This document shows, in pieces, positions 1-12,527 of a stretch of DNA of 64,000 bases (position 1 is its first letter; each line of letters starts with the position of its first letter). The stretch comes from Medicago truncatula (Eukaryota; Streptophyta; Magnoliopsida; Fabales; Fabaceae). Below the pieces are notes generated by a model. That model was given only the letters and a program-made list of their open reading frames with translations, did no database searches and was not told where the DNA came from. A program made the position numbers and the translations under genes. The DNA is taken from contig NC_053046.1 of the NCBI RefSeq assembly GCF_003473485.1, positions 43,299,832-43,363,831 on the forward strand. The letters are read 5' to 3'.

Positions 1-890
1 TGGAGGAGTGCGCATGGGGATAAATTTATTTGTCCGGTTTCTTTTCATTAGCAACTCTTAAGTTTATAATTTCTTTGCAGCATTGAGTCAAATATGTGGG
101 TTTTAACAATCCTTCATTAGGCAAGTAACTGCGAATGACATTTTTGTGTGTCTTCCTACATATTTCACCTTTGTCTTCATAGTTATCAGTCAATTTCTAC
201 ACCACAAATTACCGTTAACGGTGTTGGGAAGACCATATTGATAGCATATTTGGAAGCTTGTATAGTTTGGTGCCCCCTTGAATATCACCTTTTAAAGTGT
301 AAAGGTAAAGGCTAAATGAGAGCGAGATTAGAAAACAATCATTTTAAAAACAAGTTTTCAATGTTCCTTTTGTATATCGTTTTTTTTTTTTTTTTTTTTT
401 TGCTACTTCATTGTAAATTAGGTCTTTGTTTTTTAGATCAGCAATGCTATACAATGCGTTAAGCTTCCCGAGAATTTTGCGATGGTCACGTAGTATTGTT
501 TTAGTAAGAGAGAGAGAGAGGTTTTTAATTCCAATTGCAACAATTCACTAGCCTTTTGCGAGATGGATTTTTGCAATATATACATTTCCCTTTATAGATC
601 CGCAATTGGACTACTCCTCGATATGTACCGAGACATCCAATATAGGATTTAATTGCCTTTCAAATGAGCGACTTTAAGAATTGAACTTAGGTTATTTTTT
701 GGGCAGAGTTAATGAGAACGACATAGACCGGAATATGAGGGACAAGGAAAAAAAGCTATTATGTAATGAAGAGTAGGGTTAAATAAGTTTTTAATTCTTC
801 TAAATATATCATATCAAGTTTTGGTTTTAGTCCGTATAAAAGTTTTCTTTGATTTTTGGTTCTCTAAATATTTAATTTTCAATTTTAATC

Positions 891-893
<3 letters not shown>
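1..893. other. Intergenic, no gene recognised
   Basis: AT-rich sequence with a long poly-T run near 380-401 and a short GA run near 510-522. From about 775 there is a stretch of the 'gggttaaataagtttttaat' kind, typical of one end of legume MITEs, but I found no matching opposite end. No open frame here looks like a protein. Confidence 0.6.

Positions 894-951
<58 letters not shown>
894..951. repeat. (AT)n microsatellite
   Basis: About 28 uninterrupted AT dinucleotides, directly abutting the left end of the next transposon-like element. AT-rich sequence is a favoured target for many plant transposons. Confidence 0.95.
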
Positions 952-953
<2 letters not shown>

Positions 954-1371
954 GGATGGGAATAGGCTAGGCCAAGTTAGGCTTTGCAAGACCTGAGCCT
1001 GGCCTGCTTACTTTTTAGGCTTGAGTTTGGCCTTCTGAAAGCCTAATACGGCATGTTAGCCTGTTTAAAAGTCTGTTTTGTATTAACATCTTTAAATAAG
1101 CAATATGATCCAAGTTTAAATAGACTAGCGAACTAATATATCAATTAGATTAAACTCTCTTTTGATAATCAACATGAATTTTTAGGGAATTTGACTATAT
1201 ATTGTATCAGATTTCAATTCTAGTTTATAATAATACATATAAATATGCAAAAAATTAATGTAGATTAATAAGCTTAAATTACTGAATCAGTTAACATATT
1301 TTTGTTTTAATTCAAAGTACAAAATATAATATAACAATAAATAAAATTATCCATATTTACTTAAATAGGTC

Positions 1372-3436
1372 GGCCTAACACAATATCAATAAAGTACCTT
1401 CGAAAAAAAGTACTTTTTTTAGAATGCATAAAATTGAATGGAATGAGCTTTAACCAAAAGTTGTTGAACGCTACTTCAAAAAATTATTTCTCCCCAATTT
1501 ATTTCACAAGCACCTCTCTTCAACTCCCGTCGGCAACCTTTTGTTTTATTTTTTCAATATGCTTTTTTCTTCCATTTTATTTATTTATTTTTTTTAACCG
1601 GTCCATTTAATTTTTTAATGAGGTTCCATTTAAGTTTATTATCTATTTTTTTAAGGAATTTTATTATCTTTTTTATCACTTATATATTAATTTCAATATC
1701 TTTTGATCATCACAACCTCGCAAATATTTGTATTCACGCTGTCAATGAATGACACCGAATATTTTTATTCTCTTTCTTCAACCACGGAAATACACACACA
1801 CGTTAGCGTTTAGAGTAATACTTTATGTTTCTCTTTCTGTTTTTTTTTTTGTTATGTTAATGCGTATAATTTTTGTTAGTGTTGTGTAATGCGTATAATT
1901 ATTTTTATAAAATTTTGATTTTAATTAAAAGTACAAGTGTAGTTGCCTAAAAAAAATTATACTTATATATAATTTACACATTTGTATTGTAACAAACTAT
2001 GCATATCTTTTTCTTATTAAAAAAATTAAACATATTTTTTTCAATGACACCAGCAATGTAACAAATATAATATTATATAATATAAATTCTTATATTTTTG
2101 ACCAACACTAAAAATATGGTATTCTTATAACAAAATTTGTTATAGAGTATAATTGGAAAAGAAAAAATCAATTATTCTCATTATATATACACACATATAC
2201 ATATTATAGATATATTCTGCAGCTCCACAATTCTTTTCACTGAGGCACATGACACTCGTATTCTTTTATCTGTGATTGAAGAAATGAAAAGTGTGTTCCC
2301 ACATCCTCCTGAAGGTACGCATAATTTCATTTTATAATAAATTTTAAAACACGTGTATCTTTAAATTTAAGTTTACACATAAACTAACAATAAATTTTAC
2401 ATTTTTTAGGAAAATATTATTTGGTTGATGCTGGATATCCAAACATGAAAGGGTACCTTTCACCATACAAAGGTGAAAGATATCACATTCCTGATTTTAG
2501 AGATGGTAGTCAAGCAGAAGGTATCCATGAAGTGTTCAACCATGCACATTCTTCATTGAGAAATGTCATTGAAAGAACAATTGGAGTTTGGGAAAAAAGT
2601 GGCATATCTTATGTGATATGCGACCATTTTCACTAATCAAACAACAAAAGATCATAGTTGCAACAACAGCACTCCACAACTTTATTCGAATGTGTGGAGT
2701 TGAAGATGAAGAGTTTAATAAATGTGATGTTATCTCTGAATATATGATTGAGCGTGACGAAGAAAACAATATAAATGAAGAAATCAGTTCATATAATCCA
2801 GGAAGAGTGCAAGATGGAGGCTACATGAATAAATTTAGAAATCAAATAGGAGTTGCGTTGATGAAGAGTAGAAATGTTTGAGTTTGTGATGATTTATGTC
2901 TTTTTTTAAAAAAAAAAAAATATGATTATTGTTTTTAATTTTCCAAACTACTTTGATATTATTTATGTTATTATTTGAGCCTCCTTAAATTATTTCTCCT
3001 ATTCAAATATTTAACAAGTCGTTTATATGATGATACAAATTTGTATTCATATTACACAAAATAAACGTCATTGAGTAAATATAGTATTGGTAAAAATATA
3101 TCTTTTATATTTTAAACATTTTTTCCCTTCAAAAAATATTTTAGACATTTTTTTTATTTATTATGTTAATTCATAATGAATTCAAAGTTTTTTTATTTAT
3201 AGACAATGCATAAATATATGCAAGGTCCCGGGTTCGAACCTCTGACACCACCAAAAAATAATAAATTCAAAGTTTTGTACAATATTTTGCCAAACAGCTT
3301 TTAACTTAAAAATAACTTTAGAACTAAAAAAAAAATAAAGAAACCAAACAGCTTTAGCCTTTTTCTTAAAGAACTTTATTTTAACTTTATTTTAAAGTAG
3401 CTTTTAGAACGAAAAAAAGCCTGGCCAAACGGTACC
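1372..3436 (+). mobile_element. PIF/Harbinger DNA transposon, left end missing
   Basis: The right terminus GCCTGGCCAAACGGTACC is followed by TAA, the 3-bp target typical of PIF/Harbinger. Bases about 1375-2175 match, inverted, 4525-5240. Bases about 3190-3436 match, inverted, 4265-4500. The stretch between those blocks, which carries the transposase, is absent from the second copy. The left terminal repeat that copy B retains is not found here, so this copy looks truncated near 1372. It lies inside the element at 954-3594. Confidence 0.7.
2243..2881 (+). pseudogene. Harbinger transposase remnant (DDE_Tnp_4)
   Basis: Two coding pieces are visible. The first, about 2243-2314, encodes AHDTRILLSVIEEM and ends at a GT donor at 2315. 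The second starts at 2410 after an AG acceptor and encodes YYLVDAGYPNMKGYL, then NHAHSSLRNVIERTIGVW. These are the hallmark blocks around the second D and the E of the Harbinger DDE nuclease. A frameshift in the A-run near 2593-2600 moves the reading to the next frame, which continues WHILCDM and ALHNFIR to a stop at 2881. The amino-terminal half, the first catalytic D and any Myb-like partner gene are missing. It cannot make an active transposase. Confidence 0.85.
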
Positions 3437-3654
3437 TAATAGGCCTAAGAGGCTTTTTGAATGGCCTTCGGTCTGATCTTTTAAGCTAAACATGCTTCTA
3501 AAAAAGCCCAGACCTTCTCTATTTAAGAAAAAAGTCTGGCCTGTCGTAGGCTAAATCGTAAGCCACTGTAGGCCGGCCTGACCTATTTTCATCCGTAATA
3601 TTTATAAATTAAAGTTCACATTTTGTGTTTTAAATGAAGTATTTTGATAACATA

Positions 3655-4172
3655 TAAGGAGAACGGATTCATTTACGTCAAAAGTAAGTTTAAAGAGTTA
3701 CTTCAAATCAAGATCTTTCATTATTAATTTGATAATAATTGTTATGGTGAGGGTTTTGTGCTCCTTTCAATCCAACAACAATACATGACGATAATTCACC
3801 GGATTTGCTTTTTGCGCTTTTACCTTTTCTATTTAGGAAGATTAGCAAGATTTGTTTTTACTCATATATAAATTTCATGAAAGCAACATGGGAATCAGTA
3901 TTTTGTGAATCTAGAATTGTGAATGAGACTCAATCTTTAAAAAAATAAAAATCAAACGTTTAAATTGAGGAATGGTAAGGTTGTCGTAGGTTGAGAGATA
4001 CAAAGATAATAGAAAAATTAAGTAACAATGGGTATATTGTTGTCAGACTTGAAATAAGGAGTACAAAACCCTCACCATAATAATAATTATTAATTACGAC
4101 TAAGATGAAGGGTCATGATTTGGAGTAACTCTGACTTACTTTTAAAGTCAATGAATCACTTTTCATTGATAA
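3655..4172. mobile_element. Foldback/MITE-like element
   Basis: Bases about 3657-3763 and about 4063-4170 are imperfect reverse complements over roughly 105 bp. The shared core includes 'accctcaccataa' and 'gatttgaagtaactct' and their inverted counterparts. The arms enclose about 300 bp with no coding capacity. It sits between the two Harbinger copies. No target duplication was identified. Confidence 0.6.
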
Positions 4173-4264
4173 GACTTTAAAATATCATTAGTTTAATAAT
4201 TTAACTATTTAATAAAAACTAAGGTATGGTTCAATAGTAAATAAAAAGTGGGTTAGGATGTTTA

Positions 4265-5306
4265 GGGACCGCTTGGCCAGATTATTTTTTGGTCTAAAAG
4301 CTACTTTAAAACAAAGTTAAAATAAAGTTCTTTAAGGAAAAAGTTAAAACTGTTTGATTTCTTTATTTTTTTTAGTTATAAAGTTATTGTTAAGTTAAAA
4401 GTTGTTTGGCAAAATATTGTACAAAACTTTGAATTTATTATTATTTTTTTGTGGTGTCCGGGGTTCGAACCCGCGACCTTGCATATATTTATACATTGTC
4501 AATATCAACTGAGCTAAGCTAGATAATAATTTGTTTTTTATTTTCCAATTATACAGTATAACAAATTTTGTTTTAAGAATATCATATTTTTTGTGTCATT
4601 TAAAAATATAAAAATTTATATTATATGATATTATATTTGTTATATTGTTGGTGTCATTGACAAAGATATGTTTAGTTTTTTTAATAACAAAAAGATATGC
4701 ATAGTTTGTTACAATATAAATGTGTAAAATATATATAAGTATAATTTTTTTAGGCATCTATACTAGTACTTTTAATTAAAATCAAAATTTTATAAAAATA
4801 ATAATTGTACGCATTGCGCAACACTAAAAAATTATACGCATTAGCGTAACAAAAAAACAGACATACAGACATAAAATATTACTCTAAACGCTAATGTGTG
4901 TGTATATATTTGTGAGGTTGAAGAAAGGGAATAAAAATATTTGCGAGGTTATGATAATTAAACAATATTAAAATTAAATATATAAGTGATAAAAAGATAA
5001 TAAAATTAAATTGATCCTCCTTTAAAAAAAAATTAAATGGAAGAAAAAAAAAATTGAAATATAATATTAAAAAATAAAAGATAAGGTTGCCTGCGTGAGT
5101 TGAAGAGAAGTGCTTGTGAAATAAATTACAGAGAAGTAGTTTTTTGAAGTAGCATTCAACAACTTTTGGTTAAAGCTCATTCCATTCAATTTTATGAATT
5201 CTAAAAAAAAATACTTTTTTTCGAAGGTACTTTATTGATATTGTGTTAGGCCTAACTTCTCCTTAAAAATGTAGAAAAGCTGAAAAAATGCCGGGCCAAA
5301 CGTACC
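4265..5306 (-). mobile_element. PIF/Harbinger deletion derivative with TTA target duplication
   Basis: The left end is GGGACCGCTTGGCC. The right end GGCCAAACGTACC is its imperfect inverse. TTA lies directly outside both ends (4262-4264 and 5307-5309), the 3-bp duplication of PIF/Harbinger. Both ends match the copy at 1372-3436 in inverted orientation, but the transposase region is absent. This is a classic internally deleted, non-autonomous derivative of 1042 bp. Confidence 0.8.
4449..4524 (-). repeat. tRNA-derived repeat unit inside Harbinger copy B
   Basis: Read on the minus strand it has an A-box-like 'tagctcagttgat' and a B-box-like 'gggttcgaaccc', spaced as in a tRNA. Half of it (B-box side) also occurs at 3205-3257 in Harbinger copy A. 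It is not a functional tRNA because no stem set can be drawn with confidence. It belongs with the units near 44.9, 51.4, 61.5 and 62.1 kb. Confidence 0.6.
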
Positions 5307-5309
5307 TTA

Positions 5310-5961
5310 ATTGACAAGTTTGTTATGGTTTAGTAGTAAAAATTCAGATAGGTCAAGGACTACAATTTTTCTTTGTCTAACCATAATGATTCCCACAATA
5401 ATGTTCCATACCCACCACATTCACCCACTGCACTATTTATATTTCTATTTCCATTTATCCCTCATACTGCTCAAGTCTCTAGCAGTTAAGTTGGTAACTC
5501 TCTTAATACCATATTGATTATTTCTGTTTCCATTTTTATGGTTTGATTTACTTATGCTAAAGCTTGGTTGATCTCTGTCAACCTAATTTTACCAAACATT
5601 GGTTGAGCTCTCGATCATTCCGTTTTGCAAAATATACTAACGTGGTTGTTTCCATTAACCGGTTTCTTCGAGATAATTTTGTGATGCATGGTAGTCCAAA
5701 TTTAAGACGTGTCCAAAAGCCTTTGAACATTCATGTCACTGAGTATAATTTTCGCTTTAACAAATTAATAGACCGCGGTGGAACTTCGAGAAAAAGCCAC
5801 CCCAAAATAATCTTGAACAAATTTTAAATGATTGACTACTATGTTTGCTCTGTCTTTAAAAAACCTTGCTGCAAAATGGAATTGAACCTGAATTGCTTAA
5901 CAGTGTTTGAAGAATTTAGTTGTAGAATTCACTCATGTCAGTGATGCATAGGTTATATGAC
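5310..5961. other. Intergenic plus 3' flank of the transporter gene
   Basis: A plus-strand open frame of 87 codons lies at 5564-5827, but I recognise no family in it and base use does not stand out, so it is not called as a gene. Bases after about 5830 probably form the 3' untranslated region of the minus-strand gene that ends at 5962. Confidence 0.5.
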
Positions 5962-8496
5962 TCAGACAACAATGTTATTGTTGGTAATATTTACACTAAA
6001 ATCTTTGTTGTCCTCACTAGCTGGTTTTTGCTGTGTTGAAGGCAAACTATGCTTTGGAAGCTGCTTGCTTGTATTTTCTTGAGACTCTTGCAAGTTAAAT
6101 GTTGTGTAAACCGACATTCCAGTAAGAGCAACAACCGCTCCGCCAATGCTCACAATCCCGGGATCTGAATCGAATAAAAGATAGCCTCCCAATAGAATAA
6201 CACAGGTCTTAAACTGTCCTAAAACAACATGAGTTGTAGCAGAAGTTGCCCTGCATTGATTGATAATAATATCTTAGCAAATCTTAACCTTACTTAAACA
6301 AAACATAACACTATTAGAAGTAGAATTATGTGTCAAAAAGGGTGCATCACTATTTATTAGGAATTTCTGTTGAAACTTGAAAGAGGAAGGTAGTCTTACC
6401 CCAATGCCAAGGCACCTGACCACTGTAAGAGAAAACCGAGGAGAGCAGATATCATAATTGCAGATGAGTTGTTTACATCCCACTTGAATGATAGGACTCC
6501 TGGTGGATCAATCCAAGGCATCAAAGCTCCGAGAAAGAAAACTGTGATCGGTGTAGTCTTCCACATCAATCTACAATGAGAAAGTTTTTAAGTCTAGTTA
6601 TCGACAACTTAATTTTACAAAAGAGAAATTGGATAGTGTTTGCTAATACTTACGCCAAAGCTGTCCAGTTTCCTTGCTGCTGTAAATTAGACCATAAAAT
6701 TTTATTTATGGCACTTGGAATTATCCATATAACTGCTACTATAGCACCAAATAAATTGAACTCTAAATCTGACACAGTTGCAACTGCTACACCAGCTGAT
6801 ACAGCAGCCAAAGCCAAAACCTGCATAATTGCATTCCAATGACATGATTAATCAGTGGATAAAAAATAAAGAGTTGTATGGAATAGTTCTTTTCCATATA
6901 TTTGAAATGGTTTATAAAAGAGAGAATAAAAAGAAGCTGAAGAGCTTATATTTTGACCTTTTTTGAAGAAATAGTTTTTCTAAAAAGTATGAACTCTGCC
7001 AGAACAATTGTTGGAGTAACAGCAATCTTAGCCATTTGGTAGAAACCAACACTGCATGAACTGAACTGTCAGCAAAAAGGACTAATTCAAGAAGATAAGT
7101 TATATCTTCTATTCATCTAGGTGACATCTACAATACATAATAATGACTTTGTTGTTGTCAACATGGATTTAATTAATTTTGGTGCTGAGAACTGAAACAT
7201 TCTTTATAGTATATATCATTCAATGATCACATTTACAAATTTGAAACATAAGGGGACAGTAATGAAAATCGGTTCAGCAGTCTAAACATTATTAAAAGTC
7301 GACGACTAATTTGGCACGACAAATAAACAAAGGACTTAATTGAAAAGTTAAAAGGACACTGATGCAGTTTTGTCTTATAAACATATTAAAGCAAGAGCAT
7401 GAACCTGTTATACTTGAGGCTGGTGTTTGCAAGACCAGATGCAAAAGCCATAACAGCACCAAGAGCAAATATAGAAGAGAATGGAGTTGTTTTAGATGGA
7501 GGAGACACAGGAAGCACCGAAAGTGCCTTGAAAATTGCAAGGAGAATCCATGCAGTGATGTAGTGAACAAATGTGAGGAAAATTGGAAAGTTGAAGCCAA
7601 CTCTTCCCATCACCTACCAACAATAAAGTTAGATCAAAACTTCAAGAGAGGTGTTTCATTCTTGCTAATATAAGAAGGAATTTGTACTGACCAATTTGTT
7701 TGCCATGATGATCCCAACAGCAACCATGAAGTTGAAGGATAATGCGACCACTGGTCCGCAATATCTTTGTTGTTGGCGCTTGGCTCCTTCCGAGGTTCGG
7801 AGCTCATTGTAGAGAGAAGATCTTAGTTCTTCCAGTGCTTTACCTGATAATTTTAACCATGATGAGAACACTGCATTAGGTTTTAAAAAACCCTATTTAT
7901 GATCAGCATCATTATGTAATTCAATTATGATGGAACAGAATATAAACTAATGAAAGTAGGAGAGAAAAAGAAAGTAATGTTACAAACTTATGATTTAGAC
8001 TGTGAAAACAAAATATATGAAATATTCTTTACAGAAATCTTTTATTGCTTGGTTCTATTAAGAATGTAACAATAATATTCAGATGTATACCTTATTCTTA
8101 GCATAACAAATATCATCTAAAATTTGGAAAAACAGAAACTAACATTCACAAGACTCAACAACCTTTTAAAAACTAATAATCCCTTTTCAAGCTGCTGATA
8201 TTTAGGCAAATTTTAAAACAGAATCAGATTATTTTTGATAGATCCATTAAGAATTGAACACAAATGTGTGAAAGCCAATCATAGAGAGAGTCAGGAGTAC
8301 AAGGAAGGAGGTAAAAACCAATGTTTGATATAAATCAAAAACAGAACTAATTGTTTTCATGCAAATACAAAACTCAATTACAATGAAATATGAGCTAAGA
8401 AATTCACAAAAAAAAAAAACCTGTTTCTCCTGCATCACTGTCTTTTCTTTTGATAAATTTTCGTCCATCTCCCAACAGTGAATCCAACAATCCCAT
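5962..8496 (-). CDS. Nucleotide-sugar/triose-phosphate-type transporter (DMT superfamily)
   Basis: A multi-pass membrane carrier of the drug/metabolite (TPT/EamA) superfamily, probably Golgi or ER, with unknown substrate. Seven exons (5'->3'): 8496-8421, 7870-7692, 7613-7405, 7051-6958, 6820-6654, 6570-6400, 6250-5962. All introns are GT-AG, giving 394 residues. The start MGLLDSLLGDGRKFIKRK lies at 8496 and is chosen because only this frame splices in phase to exon 2 (VFSSWLKLSGKALEELR). Family blocks are GRVGFNFPIFLTFVHYI, then YNSVGFYQMAKIAVTP (about 153-168, spanning exons 3 and 4), then LQWSGALALGATSATTHVV and YLLFDSDPGIVSIGG. About ten hydrophobic segments follow a hydrophilic amino end; the tail is polar and Asn-rich. 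It resembles the Arabidopsis At4g32272/At5g55950 group as I remember it. No break is seen, so it should be functional. Confidence 0.9.
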
Positions 8497-9500
8497 AACA
8501 ACCAAGCTTATTCATGGGCATAGATCACATATTTAATCTAAATGTTTATTTATTAAACACCTTTTCTAAAACACAATTCTGTAACAATACAAACAAAAAA
8601 AGCCAAAACAGAATTGCAAAGGTAAAAGGGTCATATAAATGTGAATTATTATGCCAAGTTTCTTAAAATACAATCAATCAATCTTGGAGTATCATATAAA
8701 CAAAATAATGTCCATTCTTCAAGGAGGGGTTTTTAAAAGAAAAAGAGAAAAAAGTAAAAAGAAAAGTAGATTTAATTTGCTTTGTGTTCTACAAAAAAAA
8801 TATTATTTATGTTGAGTGTATTAGTAACACTTGTATGTTGTATGATAAAGAATTGATGTAAATTTTGATTTACGGAGAAGCTAAGGTAACATGATCATAA
8901 TACATGGAATATTGTTGTAACATTATGAAACAGTCAATGCACGTGTAACAACCACCTTGATTTACTTTTTCAGTTGAGACTGCTTATCATAAGATTTCAT
9001 TTCATCACTAAACTTGATGCAAAAGTTTCATCTGATTTTATTATTAAAAATAAATAAATCATCTAATTCTAACTAAAATGCATACATATTGGAGATATCA
9101 TCACACCAACTGGTTGGTAGCGTTGATAAAAAACTTTGTTTAACAAATCTACTTATATATAAAGTAAATTAAGTGGCACTTTTTCATTTAATTCCAATTC
9201 CAATCTATTTGTTAAACTCGAACAAAATAAATATTTAACAACTAGCTTTACAAGATAACACATCTTGGTTTATGGTGATGGTCAATAAAGATGTAGTAAA
9301 TACCGATATAATAATATATTTGATAGTTTTTGAATAAAATACAGTAAGCTAGCTACAAACATATATATAAACTTGGAATTTTATTATATAACACATCTTG
9401 TGGCATGCACATGTAAACATAATACATTCAAATACAAACTTATTTTAAGAAGAAAGTAAAAAACTAACACACAATAGAGAAAATAACAACAACAATAAAA
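8497..9500. other. Intergenic: promoter side of the transporter and 3' flank of the first RLP
   Basis: AT-rich, with no open frame of note. Bases from about 9445 ('aagaagaaagtaaaaaacta') are repeated downstream of all three RLP copies (also near 15212 and 20610), so they are the shared 3' flank of the duplicated RLP unit. Confidence 0.6.
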
Positions 9501-11758
9501 CTATGACATTTGCACCATCTGATTCTGATTCTGATTCTGATTCATGGTTGTACCATGGTTCCTTCTCATTCTTGTTCTTCTTTTCACTCTTCTCTTAGGC
9601 TGACCACCAAATATCATCACAATCCATCTAGGCTTTCCAATTAAAAACATAAAATATCCAATGCCTATTCCAATCACAAATCCACATCCATATCCAATTG
9701 CCACTGCTTTCCATCCAAATCCAAATTTCTCTTCACTGCAAAAGCTGTTGTTGGCTGAAATTGGAGAATGATGTTCAGGTCCACAAATCTTTGACAACGG
9801 AAATCCACATAAACCCAAGTTTCCTTTGTAGGAATCATTTGGAAATGTATCGAAGTGCGGCTCTTGAGGTATTTTTCCCACTAGATGGTTATTGGAAAGA
9901 TTCAAGACTTGAAGAAAGTCTAAATTGGTTAATTCTGCAGGGATCATACCGGTAAGCATATTTGACGAGAGATCCAATGATTCCAAGTTTGACAAGTTTC
10001 CCATGGATTTGGGAATATGACCGGTGAGTCTGTTATGGGAAAGGTTAAGCCCTTTGAGTGCATGGAGGTCTCCAATAGCATTTGGAATCTCTCCCTCAAA
10101 TTTGTTTTTTGACAAATCAATAATTACAAAAATGTTTGGAATTTTCACCAATGTCATTTTGCTCCCTTTTGTCGACACAATCACAGAATCATAGTACCAT
10201 GTAATTTTTCCAATATGTGGCAAGAGAAATGAGGTGTAGGATACCGAAGGATATGGCACTCTTATACGATTTGTCATGTATTCCAATTCAGTAACTTTCT
10301 TCATGGCTTCAAATTTTTTTAAAAATGCTTTTGGTAGCGGACAGCTAAAGTTATTTCCTGAGATATAAAAAATAATTAAACTTGGAAATGGATGCTTGAT
10401 CTTTGGATTAGGAATGATACCATGCAACTTATTGTCTTGTAAAACCAACACTTGCAAATATTGTAGTGTTTGAAGCCAGACGGGAAATCTTTCTTTTATT
10501 TTGTTGCTGCCAAGGTTTAAAAACTCAGGTTTTTACAATGAGAGAAAGATTTAGGAATCTGACCTTCTAATTGGTTGCCATGGAGATTTAGAGTCTGAAG
10601 CACACAGTCCTCTGAAAAGTTACTTGGCAAAGTTCCATAAAATCTATTCATTTGCAAATCCAAAACTTGAAGGATTGATGAATTAGCAAGACATTGTGGA
10701 ATGATGTCTGTCAATTGATTGTGTGCCAAGTTGAGTAGTTTAAGTGAACTCAAATTGCAAATTGACTCAGAGAGGTCACCAACCACTAAGTTAAAACTAA
10801 GATCAAGAGAATAGAGCCTCTGACTATTACTTGAGATTTGATCTATTGACGTGAACATGTTTTGAGAGTAAGGATGGCATTTGACCACTAAATGAATTGG
10901 AAGAAAGATCCAAGTGAATGAGTTGTTGAAGGTTTGAAAGTGAGGATGGGATTGAACCATTTAGGTTGTTATTTGAGAGAGATAGAGATAGAGATGTAAG
11001 ATATGTGAAGTTAGTAAAAGAAATAGGAATTTTCCCTTGGAATTGACAACCTGACAGATCTAAGATTCTAAGAGAAGTAGTATTGCTGCAACTCAATTCT
11101 GGATGTTGGCCTTCAAATTCATTAAATGACATATCTAGCTCTTCCATGCTTGGTAAACAAAGTAGGCTTCTTTTCAGTTTTCCACTTAATCCTGTCTCTG
11201 CAAGATTAAGAGTAACCAAAGAGGAAGATTGGTTGAAGAGTTTGGTCTTATTGAAGACATATATATTTGTATTATCCAAAAACATCTCCCTCAAATTTGT
11301 TGCATTTTGAACAAATCTCTTCAAGGTCGTCTCTTTCCAAACTAATTCATCATTGTAATTTGGATAAGTGTGAGATTTGAGTTGGAATTTCACCTTTAAA
11401 GAAAACTATGAGACAAGTCAAGATGTGTAAGACTCAAAAAACCACCAAACTTAGAATGAAAACGAGAAGCGGAGAAATTATTGGATGCAAGGTTTAGTGT
11501 TTGGAGATGAACAAGATGGAAAAGGGTATTGTTAGGATGTAATTTACCAGTAAGGCGTTAAAAGCCAAGGTTGAGACCAATCACGTGACCAGAGACTCTG
11601 ACACACGCGACACCATGCCATGATGAGCAGCAATCAGTCCCATTTTTCCATGTTGCAGTTTTACTCGGAGGTTTAAAAATATAATAAGTAATATCTTCTA
11701 TAGTGAAGGAGGACTTGAACTGAAGCAGAGCAGAGCTCTCATCATGATAAAAACGAAA
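9501..11758 (-). pseudogene. LRR receptor-like protein pseudogene (RLP copy 1)
   Basis: A decayed paralogue of the intact RLP at 15264-18419. From the 5' side it keeps the DESSALLQF segment and the LRR-cap motif KTATWKNGTDCC (about 11758-11630), early LRRs (11393-10830), then late LRRs, the membrane span VAIGYGCGFVIGIGIGYF and the basic MNQNQNQNQMVQMS tail ending at 9501. The signal peptide is absent at its start. Reading is broken by frame changes near 11390, near 10850 and around 10457-10517. Near 10850-10890 the LRR array jumps directly to the block after FTSID, so roughly ten LRRs present in the intact paralogue are missing. It cannot encode a working receptor. More 5' sequence lies beyond a spacer at 12528-12690. 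Confidence 0.9.
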
Positions 11759-12527
11759 ATTTCTTAAAAAAAATAAAATTGGTTTTTGTTTGGCCTATTA
11801 GGGGGTAAATCAAAACAAAAATATTTTACAGGGGTGAATCAAAATAAAAATTTTACAGGGGGAAAACCAGAAATTACCTATATTACAGGGGAAAAACAAG
11901 AAAACCATGCGGTTGAGTAAAAAATTGATCCGAATACATCCGAATCAAATGCGATTTTTTGCAGTTTCGGTTTGAATTGGTTCGGTTTGCAGTTTTTCTA
12001 TTGGATTGTTTCGGTTTTGAACACCCCCGGTGTCAACTAGTCCTTATTTTCTTTACACCTTTTAGAAACTGTGTCAACAAATTTTCCATTTTAATAATTC
12101 TCATTTATTTTTAAGCTCATCCATTACACAACAATGACCAATAGCGAGCCAGGATTATTATAAAGCATGGACAAAAGAAAATTGCAACACATTTATAGGG
12201 GTTTACATAAGAAATTACAAACAAATAATAAAAAAATCTAAAGAAATTGTCCAATTTATAGAGGTTTATATAAGAAATTCAGAGGAATTTACATAAGAAA
12301 TTACAAAAAATTCGGGTTAGAGCCCGGACGACTGCCCCGGCTCGCCGGACCTTCAAACCGCCCATGACGATGACTATTCCGAGTCTTTTGATATTACATT
12401 AACACTTTGTTGAATCAAATATCTTTTGCGTACAATTCTCAAATTCGATACGACAGTAATAAGTGACAAATCTCTCCCCCGAACGAGTAATCCTTCACCA
12501 CAATCGTATATAGGGAAATTTATGACT
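11759..12527. other. Spacer between two 5' pieces of RLP copy 1, probable insertions
   Basis: The phrase 'ttttacagggg' and close variants recur three times at about 11830-11890. Bases about 12130-12350 have 'gcgagccagg' near the left and 'gccccggctcgcc' near the right, resembling worn ends of a hAT-type repeat. Near 12450-12560, minus-strand translation gives YDCGEGLL, possibly a degraded RLP amino terminus. No intact gene. Confidence 0.45.

Larger units (their letters stand above)
954..3594. mobile_element. DNA-transposon-like element with inverted ends, split by a Harbinger insertion
   Basis: The left end reads GGATGGGAATAGGCTAGGCC. The reverse complement of the right end reads GGATGAAAATAGGTCAGGCC, matching at 16 of 20 positions. 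Both flanks are rich in 'ggcctgag/gcctggcc' motifs that are partly inverted copies of each other. Without the Harbinger element at 1372-3436, about 0.58 kb of its own sequence remains, with no coding capacity, so it is non-autonomous. I could not fix a target-site duplication, and the superfamily is unknown. Confidence 0.55.

Noticed and set aside
5564-5827. 87-codon plus-strand frame as a small gene
   Set aside because: No family resemblance, no clear promoter and low sequence complexity compared with the real genes nearby.
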